Positions 1-9,647 of a stretch of DNA of 64,000 nucleotides are shown here, piece after piece (position 1 is the stretch's first letter; each line of letters begins with the position of its first letter). The DNA is taken from positions 2,752,308-2,816,307 of the forward strand of contig JAXIVH010000002.1 of NCBI GenBank assembly GCA_036785325.1, written 5' to 3'. This DNA comes from Urophycis tenuis (taxonomy: Eukaryota > Chordata > Actinopteri > Gadiformes > Phycidae). Made by a program: the position numbers and the translations under genes. The notes beneath the pieces are model-generated. The model saw nothing but the letters and a program-made list of their open reading frames with translations, did no database searches and was not told where the DNA came from.

Positions 1-1332
1 CAGTGTGTCCAACGCTGCATCCATCACTGTCCCCTCTGCACGCTACTGTACTCGCATGTTCAGCCCTCGGCAAGCATTGCGGAAGACCTGGCTTAATGTT
101 TCACACCGCACGGACATTTTGGGATGCTGTTGGACAAGCATATGAAAATGTTTTACCTTACATTTTGAAACAATGCATTTGAGAGCCCTAATGGCCATAC
201 AAGTGCATTAGTTACTTGCAAGAGTGACCTTATAGTGCATCCTATTCCTCGAAACATGGGAGAAATGGTCAAATCACTCACTGGAAATTACTTCTGCTAT
301 CGGGGATGCCCAGAGTCTGGGTTGTACCTTGCTGTGAATTGCAGATTAATTGCCAAATTCAGCAATATAAAAGAAGACGCATTTGTAGATTTGTGTTAGC
401 CCGGTGCGTTTGCCATCAGAGTAGATTTCCCAGAGGGTTTCATCGTTTGCCAGCAGTAACTGGCCAAGGGCATTCCTTCCAGCGTGTTCCATTTGAGTTG
501 GAGGCCCACGGTTTCGTCCTCCTAAGCACTGGGATTTCATAGTAATGGCTCTAGGCGTCCATTCAAAGGTGGAAAAAAAAAAAGGATTTCGCAACAAGAT
601 AATTTTTCTTCCTTCCTTTGAGCCGCTGTGAACCGAAGGCTCACGCTGTATATCATCCAGAAAGCTGATCCCAGATCAATGAGCACTTGACTCATATGGA
701 CCTAAGGCATCCAGGATGATGTGTCTGCACCCCCCCTCCCCCCACCTACCCGATGCCTTCCAGGAAAGCCCCGTAACCCCCAATTTCTCAGAGCTGTTAA
801 GGAAAAAAGTAGGCAGCTCCAAGTTCCTCTCATGAGGCAGACTCTGCGTTTGATTTGGCCTCGCGGCTGTTATTTATTATGTCTGATGCGCCAGCGGCGC
901 GCGAGAGAAGCTCAGCGCGACCGGCCAGCGGGGAGCCAGCCGTTAGCGCCGCCGCGCCACTGATATTTATACTTCGTAGACAAATACTGTAATGAAGTGG
1001 CGCTCGGCTGACACGGTGTCGGATGGCTCGCCGACGGCCCAGCGGTCACGTCGCTCCACACCAGAGCGCTTAAGCGATGCCGCTGCCATCGCCCGCTTAT
1101 TGGGACAACAGCTACGACGGTGTGGCTACGTTTAACCTCTGGAGGTGGTAGGTTAGAGCCGTGTGTTTTTATGCAGGGTTTAACCTTCAACCTGTAAACG
1201 GTTTTTCATCAAATTAAACAAAACCCATGCAGCTGACATTGACTGCAGCGTTTTGTGCAGTTTTTCCTGATTGTAAACAATGTACTTTTTTTTCTTTCTA
1301 ATGTTTTCAAGCAATTGGGCGTGTGTGTGTCT

Positions 1333-1377
<45 letters not shown>

Positions 1378-1452
1378 CCTATGTTTATGCGTGTGTGCAT
1401 GGGCATGAAAATGGCTTATTTTAACGCTCAATGTCAAACTGGCAACTTGCAG
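1..1452 (+). other. cobl: cobl intron (upstream part), no exon seen
   Basis: The next exon begins at 1453 with the last base of a split codon, so this stretch should be intron of the same gene and earlier cobl exons lie further upstream. I see no convincing acceptor-ORF-donor combination here. The short frames at 306-542 (+) and 346-597 (-) have no recognisable domain. A GT microsatellite sits at 1320-1375, about 75 bp before the acceptor. The rest is unremarkable. Confidence 0.5.
1320..1375. repeat. (GT)n microsatellite
   Basis: Alternating GT with a few CT interruptions, located in the cobl intron just before the first exon seen in the window. Confidence 0.95.
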
Positions 1453-1571
1453 ATCCATGGACATCAGCCGGAAAGATAAATCGGGCAGTAGGAAGGACGC
1501 CTATGAGGAGGACCCTGAACTCACTGCTCAAGTCCACGAGACCTTGGCGGACCTTGATGCTGACTTAGAAG
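1453..1571 (+). CDS. cobl: cobl internal exon (first in window)
   Basis: This internal exon is bounded by an acceptor (..acttgcag|) and a donor (gaag|gtgcgt). It starts with the third base of a split codon and ends with the first base of the next one. It encodes a charged, acidic stretch that includes DPELTAQVHETLADLDADLE and resembles the helical acidic region of the cordon-bleu middle part. There is no known catalytic domain. The internal ATG at 1457 is in frame but has no claim to be the start, because the exon is preceded by a splice acceptor and Cobl proteins have a long N-terminal region (ubiquitin-like Cobl domain and KRAP motifs) that would lie upstream. The phase matches the exon at 2111. 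Assignment to cobl rests on the linked WH2 exons downstream. Confidence 0.8.
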
Positions 1572-2110
1572 GTGCGTTTTGGTTATCAAATAGTCTTGTC
1601 AAATATTCTTCTCCGTTGGATGTTGCCACTACTTCCCTGTACGATACTTCCCTGTGATATGTGGTTTTAAATGTCATGTGTTCACGTAAGCCCATAGTTA
1701 TCTGTTAATCAATCACAACCTGTTTTACACGGCGTCAAAATGTATCCGGGCGCTTAGATATTTGACGTGACCTATGAAGTCCCTTAGGCGAGTTGAACTT
1801 CATTCCTGAATGTGTTTTGGTTTGGGTTTTCTTTTTTTATTCGGTGGGCATGGAACATCTTAAAGGACTTTAGAGTTGAGTTTGCGTTATGTCTGGTGTT
1901 TGTTCTTCATGATAGACTCAAAGGCCGTCACATCACACAGCTTTGAGACAACTTTCAGCGGAGCAGGAACATTCTCAACAATAACTTGAAGACAGTTATT
2001 TTCACGATAGGCAATATGCTTAGAGCATGATTTGTTCCGAGCAATAGTTGCATGCAATCAGTACCATTGCACAAACCTCATCGTAACATTTGCTCATTTG
2101 TGTCTTCCAG
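1572..2110 (+). other. cobl: cobl intron
   Basis: A 539-bp intron with a GTGCGT donor and a TGTCTTCCAG acceptor. It is AT-rich and I see no further feature in it. Confidence 0.75.
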
Positions 2111-2242
2111 ACATTAGCCATATGGATTCGGGCCCGTCAGAGCAGAGTCACTATGCCTCATCCACAGACCTCCATGGGGTGCCCGTGACTGTGGTGGACC
2201 TGGTTCCAGTCACAGACATCGATGTACCGGCCTTCAGCAACT
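2111..2242 (+). CDS. cobl: cobl internal exon
   Basis: The acceptor is gtgtcttccag| and the donor is aact|gtaaat. The G left by the previous exon plus AC makes Asp, and the frame reads DISHMDSGPSEQSHYASSTD followed by LHGVPVTVVDLVPVTDIDVP. It ends with a single T that joins GT of the next exon to give Cys. It is a low-complexity Ser/Val-rich linker region with no domain. Reading into the intron would give a stop within four codons of the donor, which supports splicing here. The hydrophobic VPVTVVDLVPVTDI segment is too short and too interrupted by Pro and Asp to be a membrane helix. Confidence 0.8.
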
Positions 2243-2441
2243 GTAAATAGAAATTATTTTTCCAAATGATGTGTCATTATCATCAACACGTGTGTCCCTT
2301 TTTTTCTACATGGCATGTCGTATAAAACATTTAGCGCTGTGTTTTGTGGAGGCTGTTGAAAGTCTAAGATGTCCTCCTTGAGACGACCCCCTGGGGGGTA
2401 TCCAGTGCACAGCGTGACTCACACCTCTCGGCCGCCCTCAG
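2243..2441 (+). other. cobl: cobl intron
   Basis: A 199-bp intron with a GTAAAT donor and a CCGCCCTCAG acceptor. The acceptor was chosen because it restores the phase (T|GT = Cys). The ATG at 2369 opens the long frame but lies in this intron by this model. A transcript starting there cannot be excluded. Confidence 0.65.
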
Positions 2442-4096
2442 GTCCGAGCCTCACGCCGCAGTCCGGGGACAACGCGCACAACAAGAACAACAACGCCTGC
2501 AGCGACGGCAGCAAGCGCGTCCGCGACACGGCCCAGCGGCCCCCCCAGGCCGCCGCGGCCTACGCCCGTCCCCCGCAACGCGCCTGGTCAGCGGGCGGCG
2601 CGGGCCAACCGGAGAGCAAGGCCCCGCAGCGAGGAGCCGACGCCAAGGCCGGCAGCGCCAAGGAAGTGGAGGAAAAACGGAAGACGCCTCCCAGCGAGAA
2701 ATTCGGCGTGGGAAGTAACCTTCCGGCCGGGAAGGAGAACGACCCCCGGCCGCCGCCGGTGAAGACCCCCGGCGCCGTGGGCAGCAGGGAGGAGGCGGGG
2801 GAGTTCCCCGCGCACCGGCCGCGCCTCAGCAACGACGTCATCGCCACGTACTCGGCCTGCGTCTCGCAGAGCAAGATCACCCACAGCGCCACGTCCCGCT
2901 TCGGGCGGCACACCTTCACCGTGGTCCCCCCGAAACCCTCGGGCCTGATCGCCGCCACGCCGCCCGCCGCCCCGGCCGCCGCCCCGAGCAACGGCGCCAT
3001 CAAGATCGACGAGCAGGGGAACATGGTGCAGACGGGCGCCTGGCAGAGGTCGGGGGCCGCCGGGCCGCCGGCGAGGGCGGGCAGCAACGCGGCCGAGGGT
3101 CCCAGGCTGGCGGGCAGTAACGCCACCGAGGGGCCGAGACTGGCGGGCAGTAACGCCACCGAGGGGCCGAGACTGGTGGGCCAGGCCAAAGCCTTCTGGA
3201 GCTCGTCCGAGAGACAGGACGGCGCCGCCCCCCTCGGCGAGAAGCACAGGGACGCCGCGACGGACCACCAGAGGAAAACGTTCCCGGCCGCCCCCGAAGC
3301 TGCGGGGAACGCCAAGAAACCCGAAGACCCCAGAAACCCGCACGCCGTCGTCCGCGAGTCGTCCCCGGCTGCAAAGCCACAAGAAAAGGAGGCTGCGGCG
3401 GCGGCGAAAGACGCCGCCAAAGTACCGAAGGGGGCGGAGAGCAAGGCGATGGTCCCGGAGCAAACGCAGCCTCAGGGCAACGGCTCGACCGCCGCGTACG
3501 GCCACACGTTGCCCCACGGCCCGCGCAGAGACCTGTCCTTCCTCAAGCCCTCCAGGAGAACGTCCAGCCAATACGTGGCCTCCGCCATCTCCAAGTACGC
3601 CAAAGCGGACGCCGTGGCTCACGGCCCGGACATCCTGCAAACAAGTGGCCCTTTGAGCTACCAGAGAGGGGGCCGGTCCCTGCAGGTGGTCCCCCGGCGA
3701 GCCACGCCGGGCCTCCCGGACGGCGATCAGAGGGCGGCGACCGTGGGCTCAGGGCGCGCTCGTTCCCCCGGGCCCACCAGGTCTCTGAGCCAGCCCGACC
3801 ACACCTCCCAGACAGCGAGAGGCGCCAAGGAAACGCGGCAGGACAGAGGAGGAAGGATTGTGGGGAGCCTCAGCTTCACCAAAGGAAGCACCCAAGCAAC
3901 ACAGTACGAGAGGGTCAACACTTGGCCCGTCGTGAGCCCTGCGCCCCTGAAGGGGATTACCAGCGACAGCAGAAGTAATAACAAACATAGTGAGGCACAA
4001 AACTCCTCTGTCCTCTCGCCCACCAGTCCACACCAAGCCCACCCTATCAAACAGGGAATGGGTGTCAACATGCCAGCACCTGTGATCCAAGTTAAT
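2442..4096 (+). CDS. cobl: cobl large central exon (cordon-bleu)
   Basis: This 1,655-bp exon carries about 551 codons without a stop; donor aat|gtaagt. Cordon-bleu is a cytosolic actin nucleator that shapes neuronal dendrites and microvillar or ciliated cell surfaces; this part is the disordered linker before its WH2 motifs. The sequence is rich in Pro, Ala, Gly, Lys and Arg and is very GC-rich. Segments that look conserved in the family are HSATSRFGRHTFTVVPPKPS (near 2890-2940) and DLSFLKPSRRTSSQYVASAI (near 3530-3595). Three tandem 11-residue units (GSNA(A/T)EGPRL(A/V)) lie at about 3088-3183. Two long open frames on the minus strand here are shadows caused by GC-rich codon use. Identification rests on the linked three-WH2 C-terminus and on grb10 lying next door. 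Confidence 0.88.
3088..3183 (+). repeat. cobl: 33-bp coding tandem repeat in cobl
   Basis: Three in-frame copies of a 33-bp unit encode GSNA(A/T)EGPRL(A/V) 11-mers. Copies 2 and 3 are nearly identical at DNA level (gggcagtaacgccaccgagg), which indicates recent duplication. The first copy differs by Ala for Thr. Confidence 0.9.
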
Positions 4097-4234
4097 GTAA
4101 GTTACTAATGTCAATATGTAATGCATTATAAGTACTATATATCATTTATTTTCTATATAAATTATACAATATGATTCAGTGCAATATGATTCATATGTGA
4201 TAACTGCATTCTTGACATTACATGTTGTGCTCAG
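4097..4234 (+). other. cobl: cobl intron
   Basis: A 138-bp AT-rich intron between a consensus GTAAGT donor and a GTGCTCAG acceptor; phase 0. Confidence 0.85.
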
Positions 4235-4441
4235 AACAACACAGTGGTGACCAACACAACCTCAGCCCACCCAGCACTGTCCAATGTGCCGGAAGCTCCC
4301 ATCAACATGTCCGCCGGGGGAGTGTTTGGGCCAGTGAAGAAGTTCAAGAAGGTGGCGTCCAAGCCCGTTGAGCAGGCGCCGTGTCTCCACAACATCCTGA
4401 TGGATGCCATCCAGACGGGAGGCAAAGACAGGCTGAAGAAG
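4235..4441 (+). CDS. cobl: cobl exon with first WH2 motif
   Basis: This exon has 69 codons, phase 0 at both ends (tgctcag|aac, aagaag|gtacgc). The last third encodes the WH2 actin-binding motif CLHNILMDAIQTGGKDRLKK: an amphipathic helix (L..ILMDAI) followed by the LKK (LKKT/V-type) linker that lies along the actin monomer. It is preceded by GGVFGPVKKFKKVASKPVEQ, a basic stretch typical of the region just before the first WH2 of Cobl. By family knowledge, the WH2 motifs bind G-actin and together drive filament nucleation. The exon ends exactly after LKK, as do the exons of the other two WH2 motifs here, a layout that suggests exon duplication. Confidence 0.9.
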
Positions 4442-5090
4442 GTACGCTTCCTTCATGCCTCTAGAGGTGTTCGCTGGCCAGACACACTTGAAAACCCCAC
4501 AATGGTGGTGCAGTCCTTGCAGACAGACTGACAGACAGACAGCATTCATTCACTTTATAACGCTTACTGTTGCTTGTTGTTTGTGTTGTCTATTGTTGGT
4601 GTCGTTTTGTTGTTTGTTCACTGTACTTTTGACTGTTGCGCATGAACCACCAAGATAAATTCCTCGTAGGTGCAAACCGACTTGGCAATGCAGTTCTGAG
4701 TTCTGAGTTGTGGAGGGAAACTTGAGTTGAGGGGTTGAGTTCAAGCCAAACGAAACATCTGTCAGGAACAAATTGCTTGGACCTTGGGCTTGGATCTTGA
4801 GCAATCAAATGGGATGAAGTCGAAGTTAAATATAAAGCCTAGTTGTGATGTTAAAGGGTAAAGGGGCATTTAGCAGACGCTTTTGTCCAAAGCGACTTAC
4901 AATTACTACATTTGTGGGGTTCAACATGTCAGTTGGAGGAGGAGGGGGGATCAAGGGGATCGAACCGCCGACCCAACGGTGAGTGGACGGACCCGCTCTG
5001 TCCACCCGCTCTACCCACTGAGCTACTGCCGACCAAATGTGTTGCTATGTAAATCAACATTTAAAAAGGTAGACTTTTTCCTGACACCAG
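4442..5090 (+). other. cobl: cobl intron containing a SINE
   Basis: A 649-bp intron with a GTACGC donor and a TTTTTCCTGACACCAG acceptor. A tRNA-derived SINE occupies about 4855-5034, ending roughly 55 bp before the acceptor. Otherwise nothing is seen apart from a short (ACAG)n at about 4523-4541. Confidence 0.85.
4855..5034 (-). mobile_element. tRNA-derived SINE
   Basis: Read on the minus strand, the element starts with a tRNA-like head: an A box GCTCAGTGGGTAGAG (complement of 5009-5023) and a B box GGTTCGATC (complement of 4958-4966). It ends in a tail that on the + strand reads TTAGCAGACGCTTTTGTCCA then AAGCGACTTACA, a motif shared by many teleost SINE/LINE tails. A second copy lies at about 50165-50341 in the same orientation. 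It is a non-autonomous retroposon moved by a partner LINE. I do not assign a family name with confidence. Confidence 0.8.
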
Positions 5091-5207
5091 ACGCCAGGCG
5101 CTGCTCCCGGCGGTCTGAAGAAAGCATCCCAAGCCGAGGATGAGAACGAGAGGTCTGCACTGCTGGCTGCCATCAGGGCCCAAGGGAGCAGTGGGAGGCT
5201 CAAGCAG
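5091..5207 (+). CDS. cobl: cobl exon with second WH2 motif
   Basis: This exon has 39 codons, phase 0 at both ends (gacaccag|acg, aagcag|gtaccg). It encodes TPGAAPGGLKKASQAEDENE and then the WH2 motif RSALLAAIRAQGSSGRLKQ. The helix has the hydrophobic pattern ALLAAI, and the linker is LKQ instead of the usual LKK/LKKV, a mild departure that may weaken actin contact. The exon is too short and lacks an in-frame ATG, so it does not show as a long ORF. The in-frame TGA just before the acceptor confirms that the coding part begins at the splice site. Confidence 0.88.
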
Positions 5208-6780
5208 GTACCGCTCCTTCAGCCCCCTTCGACTGCAGATACATACAACACAGGATGGAACCGCGTGTAAAGAGTATATTTTGCTGACTGAAGGATTAAC
5301 CCTTGTGTGGTGTTCATATTTGTGTTGTTCAGTCAGTGTTTGTGAGTCTGGTGAACCCGCTGCATTTTGGGTTTTGAATTCACCACAATCAAACAATATT
5401 ACATGCAAATACTCAACAGATGTTTATATAAATAAAAATAAACGAATGAAAACGGGTCCCACAGACGTGAACACCATACAAGGGTTAAATCAGGTGAAGC
5501 GGTCCTATCAGGTTATCAGGTAGATAACTCGTCTGTTTAGAGAGCATTCTGTGTGTGAGGAGTTTTGGCAGAACTGTAGCGGGGGAACACAACCCCCAAA
5601 AGGTCGTCCAGAACAGCAGCCCTGCAGGCAGTGACGATGCAAGAAAAAGAAAAAAAAAAAAGCCTCCCAGTTTGTGTTGTGAGCGAGGAGGAACCTTGTT
5701 ATGCTGCAGTGTTCCCTTCCTGCCCTGCATGTTGACTGTGGCCTGTGGTTTGCTGTCATGTACAAAGTGGTAGAGAAGGGCCCGGAAATGTGGCGCTGCA
5801 GCACAGGGCCAGCTGCCGCCCGCCTCCAAAAGGTCCCCGACCAGAACCGGAATCCGAGGAAAGTGTAGTGCGTTAATGGCTCTCATCTGGCGCACGTTTG
5901 TTTGCTCTTGAAGACGCAGTCGGCGTCGGACACAAACGTCGCAAGCGGCTTCGCGTTTGAAGGTGTATCGCCCTGCACATCCCCCCCCCCCCCCCCCCCT
6001 TCTATAGACTCACCCTGTGTTTCCTCCCCCCCCCCCCCCTTCTATAGACTCACCCTGTGGTTCCACCCCCCCCCCCTTCTATAGACTCACCCTTTGGTTC
6101 CACCCCCCCCTCCCTTCTATAGACTCACCCTGTGGTTCCACCCCCCCCCCCTTCTATAGACTTACCCTGTGGTTCCCCCCCCCTTCTATAGACTCACCCT
6201 GTGGTTCCCCCCCCCCCCCCTTCTATAGACTCACCCTGTGGTTCCCCCCCCCCCTTCTATAGACTTACCCTGTGGTTCCCCCCCCCCCCCCCCTTCTATA
6301 GACTTACCCTGTGGTTCCCCCCCCCCCCCCCTCCTATAGACTCACCCTGTGGTTCCACCCCCCCCCCCCCCTTCTATAGACTCACCCTGTGGTTCCCCCC
6401 CCCCCCTTCTATAGACTCACCCTGTGGTTCCCCCCCCCCTCCCTTCTATAGACTCACCCTGTGGTTCCCCCCCCCCTCCCTTCTATAGACTCACCCTGTG
6501 GTTCCCCCCCCCCCCCCTCCCTTCTATAGACTCACCCTGTGGTTCCCCCCCCCCCCCCCCCCTTCTATAGACTCACCCTGTGGTTCCTCCCCCCTCCCTT
6601 TTATAGACTCACCCTGTGGTTCCTCCCCCCTCCCTTCTATAGACTCACCCTGTGGTTCCTCCCCCCTCCCTTTTATAGACTCACCCTGTGGTTCCTTCCC
6701 CCCCCCCTTCTATAGACTCACCCTGTGGTTCCCCCCCCCCCTTCTATAGACTTACCCTGTGGTTCCCCCCCCCTCCACAG
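5208..6780 (+). other. cobl: cobl intron with poly-C minisatellite
   Basis: A 1,573-bp intron. The first half (5208-5979) is ordinary sequence with an A-rich run near 5641-5660. The second half is a minisatellite that runs into the acceptor at 6780. Confidence 0.85.
5980..6776 (+). repeat. ~36-40-bp minisatellite with poly-C blocks
   Basis: About 21 copies of a unit made of a C run (8-19 Cs, sometimes with T) followed by TTCTATAGACTCACCCTGTGG and TTCC. Variants have CTTACC for CTCACC and TTTTATAG for TTCTATAG. The last C run (6765-6773) plus TCCACAG forms the splice acceptor of the next cobl exon. The apparent open frames (PPPPPSIDSPCG) are not coding: they lie upstream of a required splice site and the unit length varies. 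Confidence 0.95.
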
Positions 6781-7125
6781 ACCAACTCCCTGGCTGCTGA
6801 CGAGCTGCAGGTCTACAGGAAGACGTCGGTGGAGGAGCGCCCGGCCATCTCTCTCCCCAGACCCCCCCTTCAGCTCCTCCCTCCTGCTCCTCCTGCTCCT
6901 CCTCCTCCTCATCCGTCAGGCTTCGGCCTCTCCCGGGCGAACCCCTGTCCTTCTCCGCCCGCGCCACCCCCCCCGCCCGGACCCCCGCCCGCGCCCCCCG
7001 CCCAGCACCCCCGGCTCCGGGCGGGCGGGGCGGGCGCGGCGGACCCCCGGGCCGACCCGGCCGTGGCGAGGGAGGCCATGCTGGAGGCCATACGCTCAGG
7101 CTCCGCCGTGGGGAAACTCAAGAAG
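6781..7125 (+). CDS. cobl: cobl exon with third WH2 motif
   Basis: This exon has 115 codons, phase 0 (ctccacag|acc, aagaag|gtaagt). It starts TNSLAADELQVYRKTSVEER, continues as a long proline-rich stretch (runs of P, PAPPAPPPP and similar, about residues 35-85 of the exon), and ends in the third WH2 motif, AREAMLEAIRSGSAVGKLKK. The proline-rich linker between the second and third WH2 is a known hallmark of Cobl: in the literature the long spacer before the last WH2 is needed for cross-filament nucleation. Three WH2 motifs separate COBL from its paralogue COBLL1, which has one. Minus-strand frames here are shadows of GC-rich codons. Confidence 0.9.
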
Positions 7126-9556
7126 GTAAGTTGGAGTGACTCACGTTGTCTGAAGGTCGCATGGCGTCAGGCGTCAAGCTTCTTCCAAGCCCCCCCCCAC
7201 CGAACACACAACGCAACATACATACAAATAATACAAATAGTGCATTGGATTTTTTGGGGATGGATGCTTTCGTCCCGTTCACACAAAGGACAAATAAACG
7301 AGAATTGTTCTATGGTGGTTCTATGGTCTTTTGTGCACTTTTAATCCGAACCTTCCCCCCAAATCACATCTTTTCACCAACATACTTGTTCTGAAACAGT
7401 TGCCATGATGAAATGAGCACCCAGCAGGGTTATCTCTGCGTTCGACAGCCCCATCATTTTTAGCTTGCCTTATTCTCTCCCCCTTCGGGCAAAGACTCCA
7501 CTTGAGTATCAGATCCGCGGTGCTTTCTGCCTCGCCTGTGTTATTCCTTCTGAAACGCCTTGCATCGTTTGAAGTATATTCACGGCTCCATCTGAAGTCA
7601 TCAAAGATGGCAAAGCCAAGGAACTCAACTTGCGTTGTTTTGTTTTGTGTACATGGCTTCAAATAGACGGCCTCTTTCCTGCTATAGCATTCTCCCATGA
7701 CAGTATTCTTATCTCACCGTGCCTGTTATGCTGACGCATTTCTCTTAAAAGTTTTGGTTGCCAGGGACACCACGATAGTTGAACGCATGTCCTTTCTTTG
7801 ATGTACGAATCCCCTCTTAAGGTGAGGGAACTAAACGGCATACAGTCCTGTTCCTCTCCTGGGTTGTTTTTCGTGGAGGTGGCGTTGTAATGTTTGGTAG
7901 GGAGGTAATAATCACTAACGGTGGTAAATGGATCCAGTTTGCTGACGTGGCCCGCGAGGCCTCAGGCCCCTGCCCTTATCATTTAGCTACGTCTGTTTAA
8001 CAGTTTCATTGTCACCGGGCTTGTGACCTCTGTCCGGGGAGGGAGAAAAGCAAACAGAGAGACGCGAAACAACGTCCGAGGGGGATTTGAAACGGTATCA
8101 ACCGGCCTCTGTGAGAACGGGGCAGCTGTGTTCCATCTGCTATCCCAGAGCTTTACCTTAGGCCACAGTCATGGCGTCATGAAGAAAGCCCTGACAGGGC
8201 ACAACAGCTGGGGGGAAGCAGCTCTGTTCATGCCCGGGCTCACTGACACAGTGTACTGTGGGCCTAGCGCTGCATAGGATCTGGAGCTGATCTAATTGGG
8301 TGCCACATGAATACATTTAGACTTCAGTCAAAATGCGTGTGTAAGCTGGGATGATCTCCCCATCACAAGCAATGGAGTTTTACAACTGTCCTCGCAAATC
8401 AAAGAGAATCGTTATGTTTCTTGTAATGTTATGGTTAGCCTCTAATCTCACATTCAGTCATAAGTCATTTATAAACCTTGAGGTAATGATGAATCATTAA
8501 CAAACCATGAATACACATTTAGAGGTGGCTAATAAGTGCTACATTGAAGGGCCCCTATTGTACGACCAGGGGGGATGTTGATGAGCAATTACGGGCCTTG
8601 TCAACGTCTGTTCTCTGTTGACACCACACGTGGGAGTGTCCACCAACATGTGGATGGATGGGCCGGTTCAGTCCAGTAGGTATAGTCCACTGGATAGGCT
8701 GGTAGGCTACAAAATGGTGTCCTCTAGCATAGTACTTATTGATCATCTACAAATGTGTAATTATCATTTGTTAACGATTAGTACGTCATTACGTTAAGTC
8801 TTATGACTCATGATCCCCAACGTATGGGCAGTTGTTTTTGGGTTGTCTCAACACAAAAGCTGCACCTGTAGTCACGCTGGTTAGCTCCGCTGCAGCCGCA
8901 AGCCTCAGATGTCCAATATGTCTCAGATGTCCAGTATGTCCCAGATGTCCAATATGTCCCAGATGTCCAATATGTCTCAGATGTCCAGTATGTCCCAGAT
9001 GTCCAATATGTCCCAGATGTCCAATATGTCTCAGATGTCCAGTATGTCCCAGATGTCCAATATGTCCCAGATGTCCAATATGTCTCAGATGTCCAGTATG
9101 TCCCAGATGTCCAATATGTCCCAGATGTCCAATATGTCTCAGATGTCCAATATGCCTCGGATGTCCAATATGCCTCAGATGTCCAATATGTCTCAGATGT
9201 CCAATATGCCTCGGATGTCCAATATGCCTCAGATGTCCAATATGTCTCAGATGTCCAATATGTCTCAGATGTCCAATATGTCTCAGATGTCTCAGATGTC
9301 CAATATGTCTTAGATTTCCAATATGTCCCAGATGGTCAGTATGTCCCAGATGTCCAGTATGTCTCAGATGTCCAATGTGTCTTAGATTTCCAATATGTCT
9401 TAGATTTCCAATATGTCCCAGATGGCCAGTAGGTCTCAGATTTCTAATATGTCTCAGATGTCCAATAGGTCTTAGATGTCCAATATGTCTCAGATGTCCA
9501 GTACGTCTCAGATGTCCAACATGTCCGTGTCCATGTGTCCTCTCTGTGGCCTACAG
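7126..9556 (+). other. cobl: cobl last intron
   Basis: A 2,431-bp intron with a GTAAGT donor and a GTGGCCTACAG acceptor. The stretch 7126-8900 holds no exon that I can support; several short minus-strand frames (for example 7321-7698) have no recognisable similarity. The stretch 8903-9530 is a minisatellite. Confidence 0.75.
8903..9530 (+). repeat. 9/18-bp minisatellite with 54-bp higher order
   Basis: The base unit is ATGTCCAATATGTCTCAG (two related 9-mers). In the first part, blocks of three 18-mers (CAAT/CTCAG, CAGT/CCCAG, CAAT/CCCAG) repeat as a 54-bp higher-order unit about four times. Later copies degenerate (TCTTAGATTTCC), introducing stops. Because 9 and 18 are multiples of three, it stays open in frames reading MSNMSQ and CPICLR. 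It lies in the last cobl intron, 26 bp from the final exon, and is not considered coding. Confidence 0.95.
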
Positions 9557-9643
9557 ATCACGGCTCCTGTGAAGACGGTGCAGGTGAACGGGCGCCTCGG
9601 GACGATGCGGCCCGGCGGCCCCATGGCTCTGTTTCAGCAGTGA
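9557..9643 (+). CDS. cobl: cobl last coding exon with stop
   Basis: The acceptor is ggcctacag|atc. The frame, phase 0 from the previous exon, reads ITAPVKTVQVNGRLGTMRPG then GPMALFQQ and a TGA at 9641-9643. It is the short C-terminal tail after the last WH2 motif. No catalytic or targeting motif is visible beyond a basic stretch. The phase and position fit a terminal exon, and the sequence after the stop becomes repetitive and AT-rich, as expected for 3'UTR. I cannot exclude a further small exon in the 2.4-kb intron before it. Confidence 0.82.
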   Translation: MTAPVKTVQVNGRLGTMRPGGPMALFQQ

Positions 9644-9647
9644 GCCG

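Noticed and set aside
1457..1657. ATG at 1457 as the cobl start codon
   Set aside because: It lies just after a splice acceptor and the frame enters with a split codon; Cobl has a long N-terminal part that must come from upstream exons.
2560..3640. Minus-strand open frames of 294 and 350 codons opposite the large cobl exon
   Set aside because: They are shadows of a GC-rich exon; the + strand frame has family-conserved motifs and fits splice phases on both sides.
4958..5034. Functional tRNA gene
   Set aside because: A and B boxes are present but the rest does not fold as a tRNA cloverleaf; it is the head of a SINE.
5902..6749. Proline-rich open frames (PPPPSIDSPCG repeats)
   Set aside because: Translation of a poly-C minisatellite inside a cobl intron; unit lengths vary and break the frame.
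8903..9530. CRISPR array
   Set aside because: The repeats are directly tandem without unique spacers and the genome is a vertebrate.
8832..9572. 246- and 134-codon repeat proteins (CPICLR, MSNMSQ)
   Set aside because: Open only because the 9/18-bp repeat unit is a multiple of three; located in the last cobl intron.
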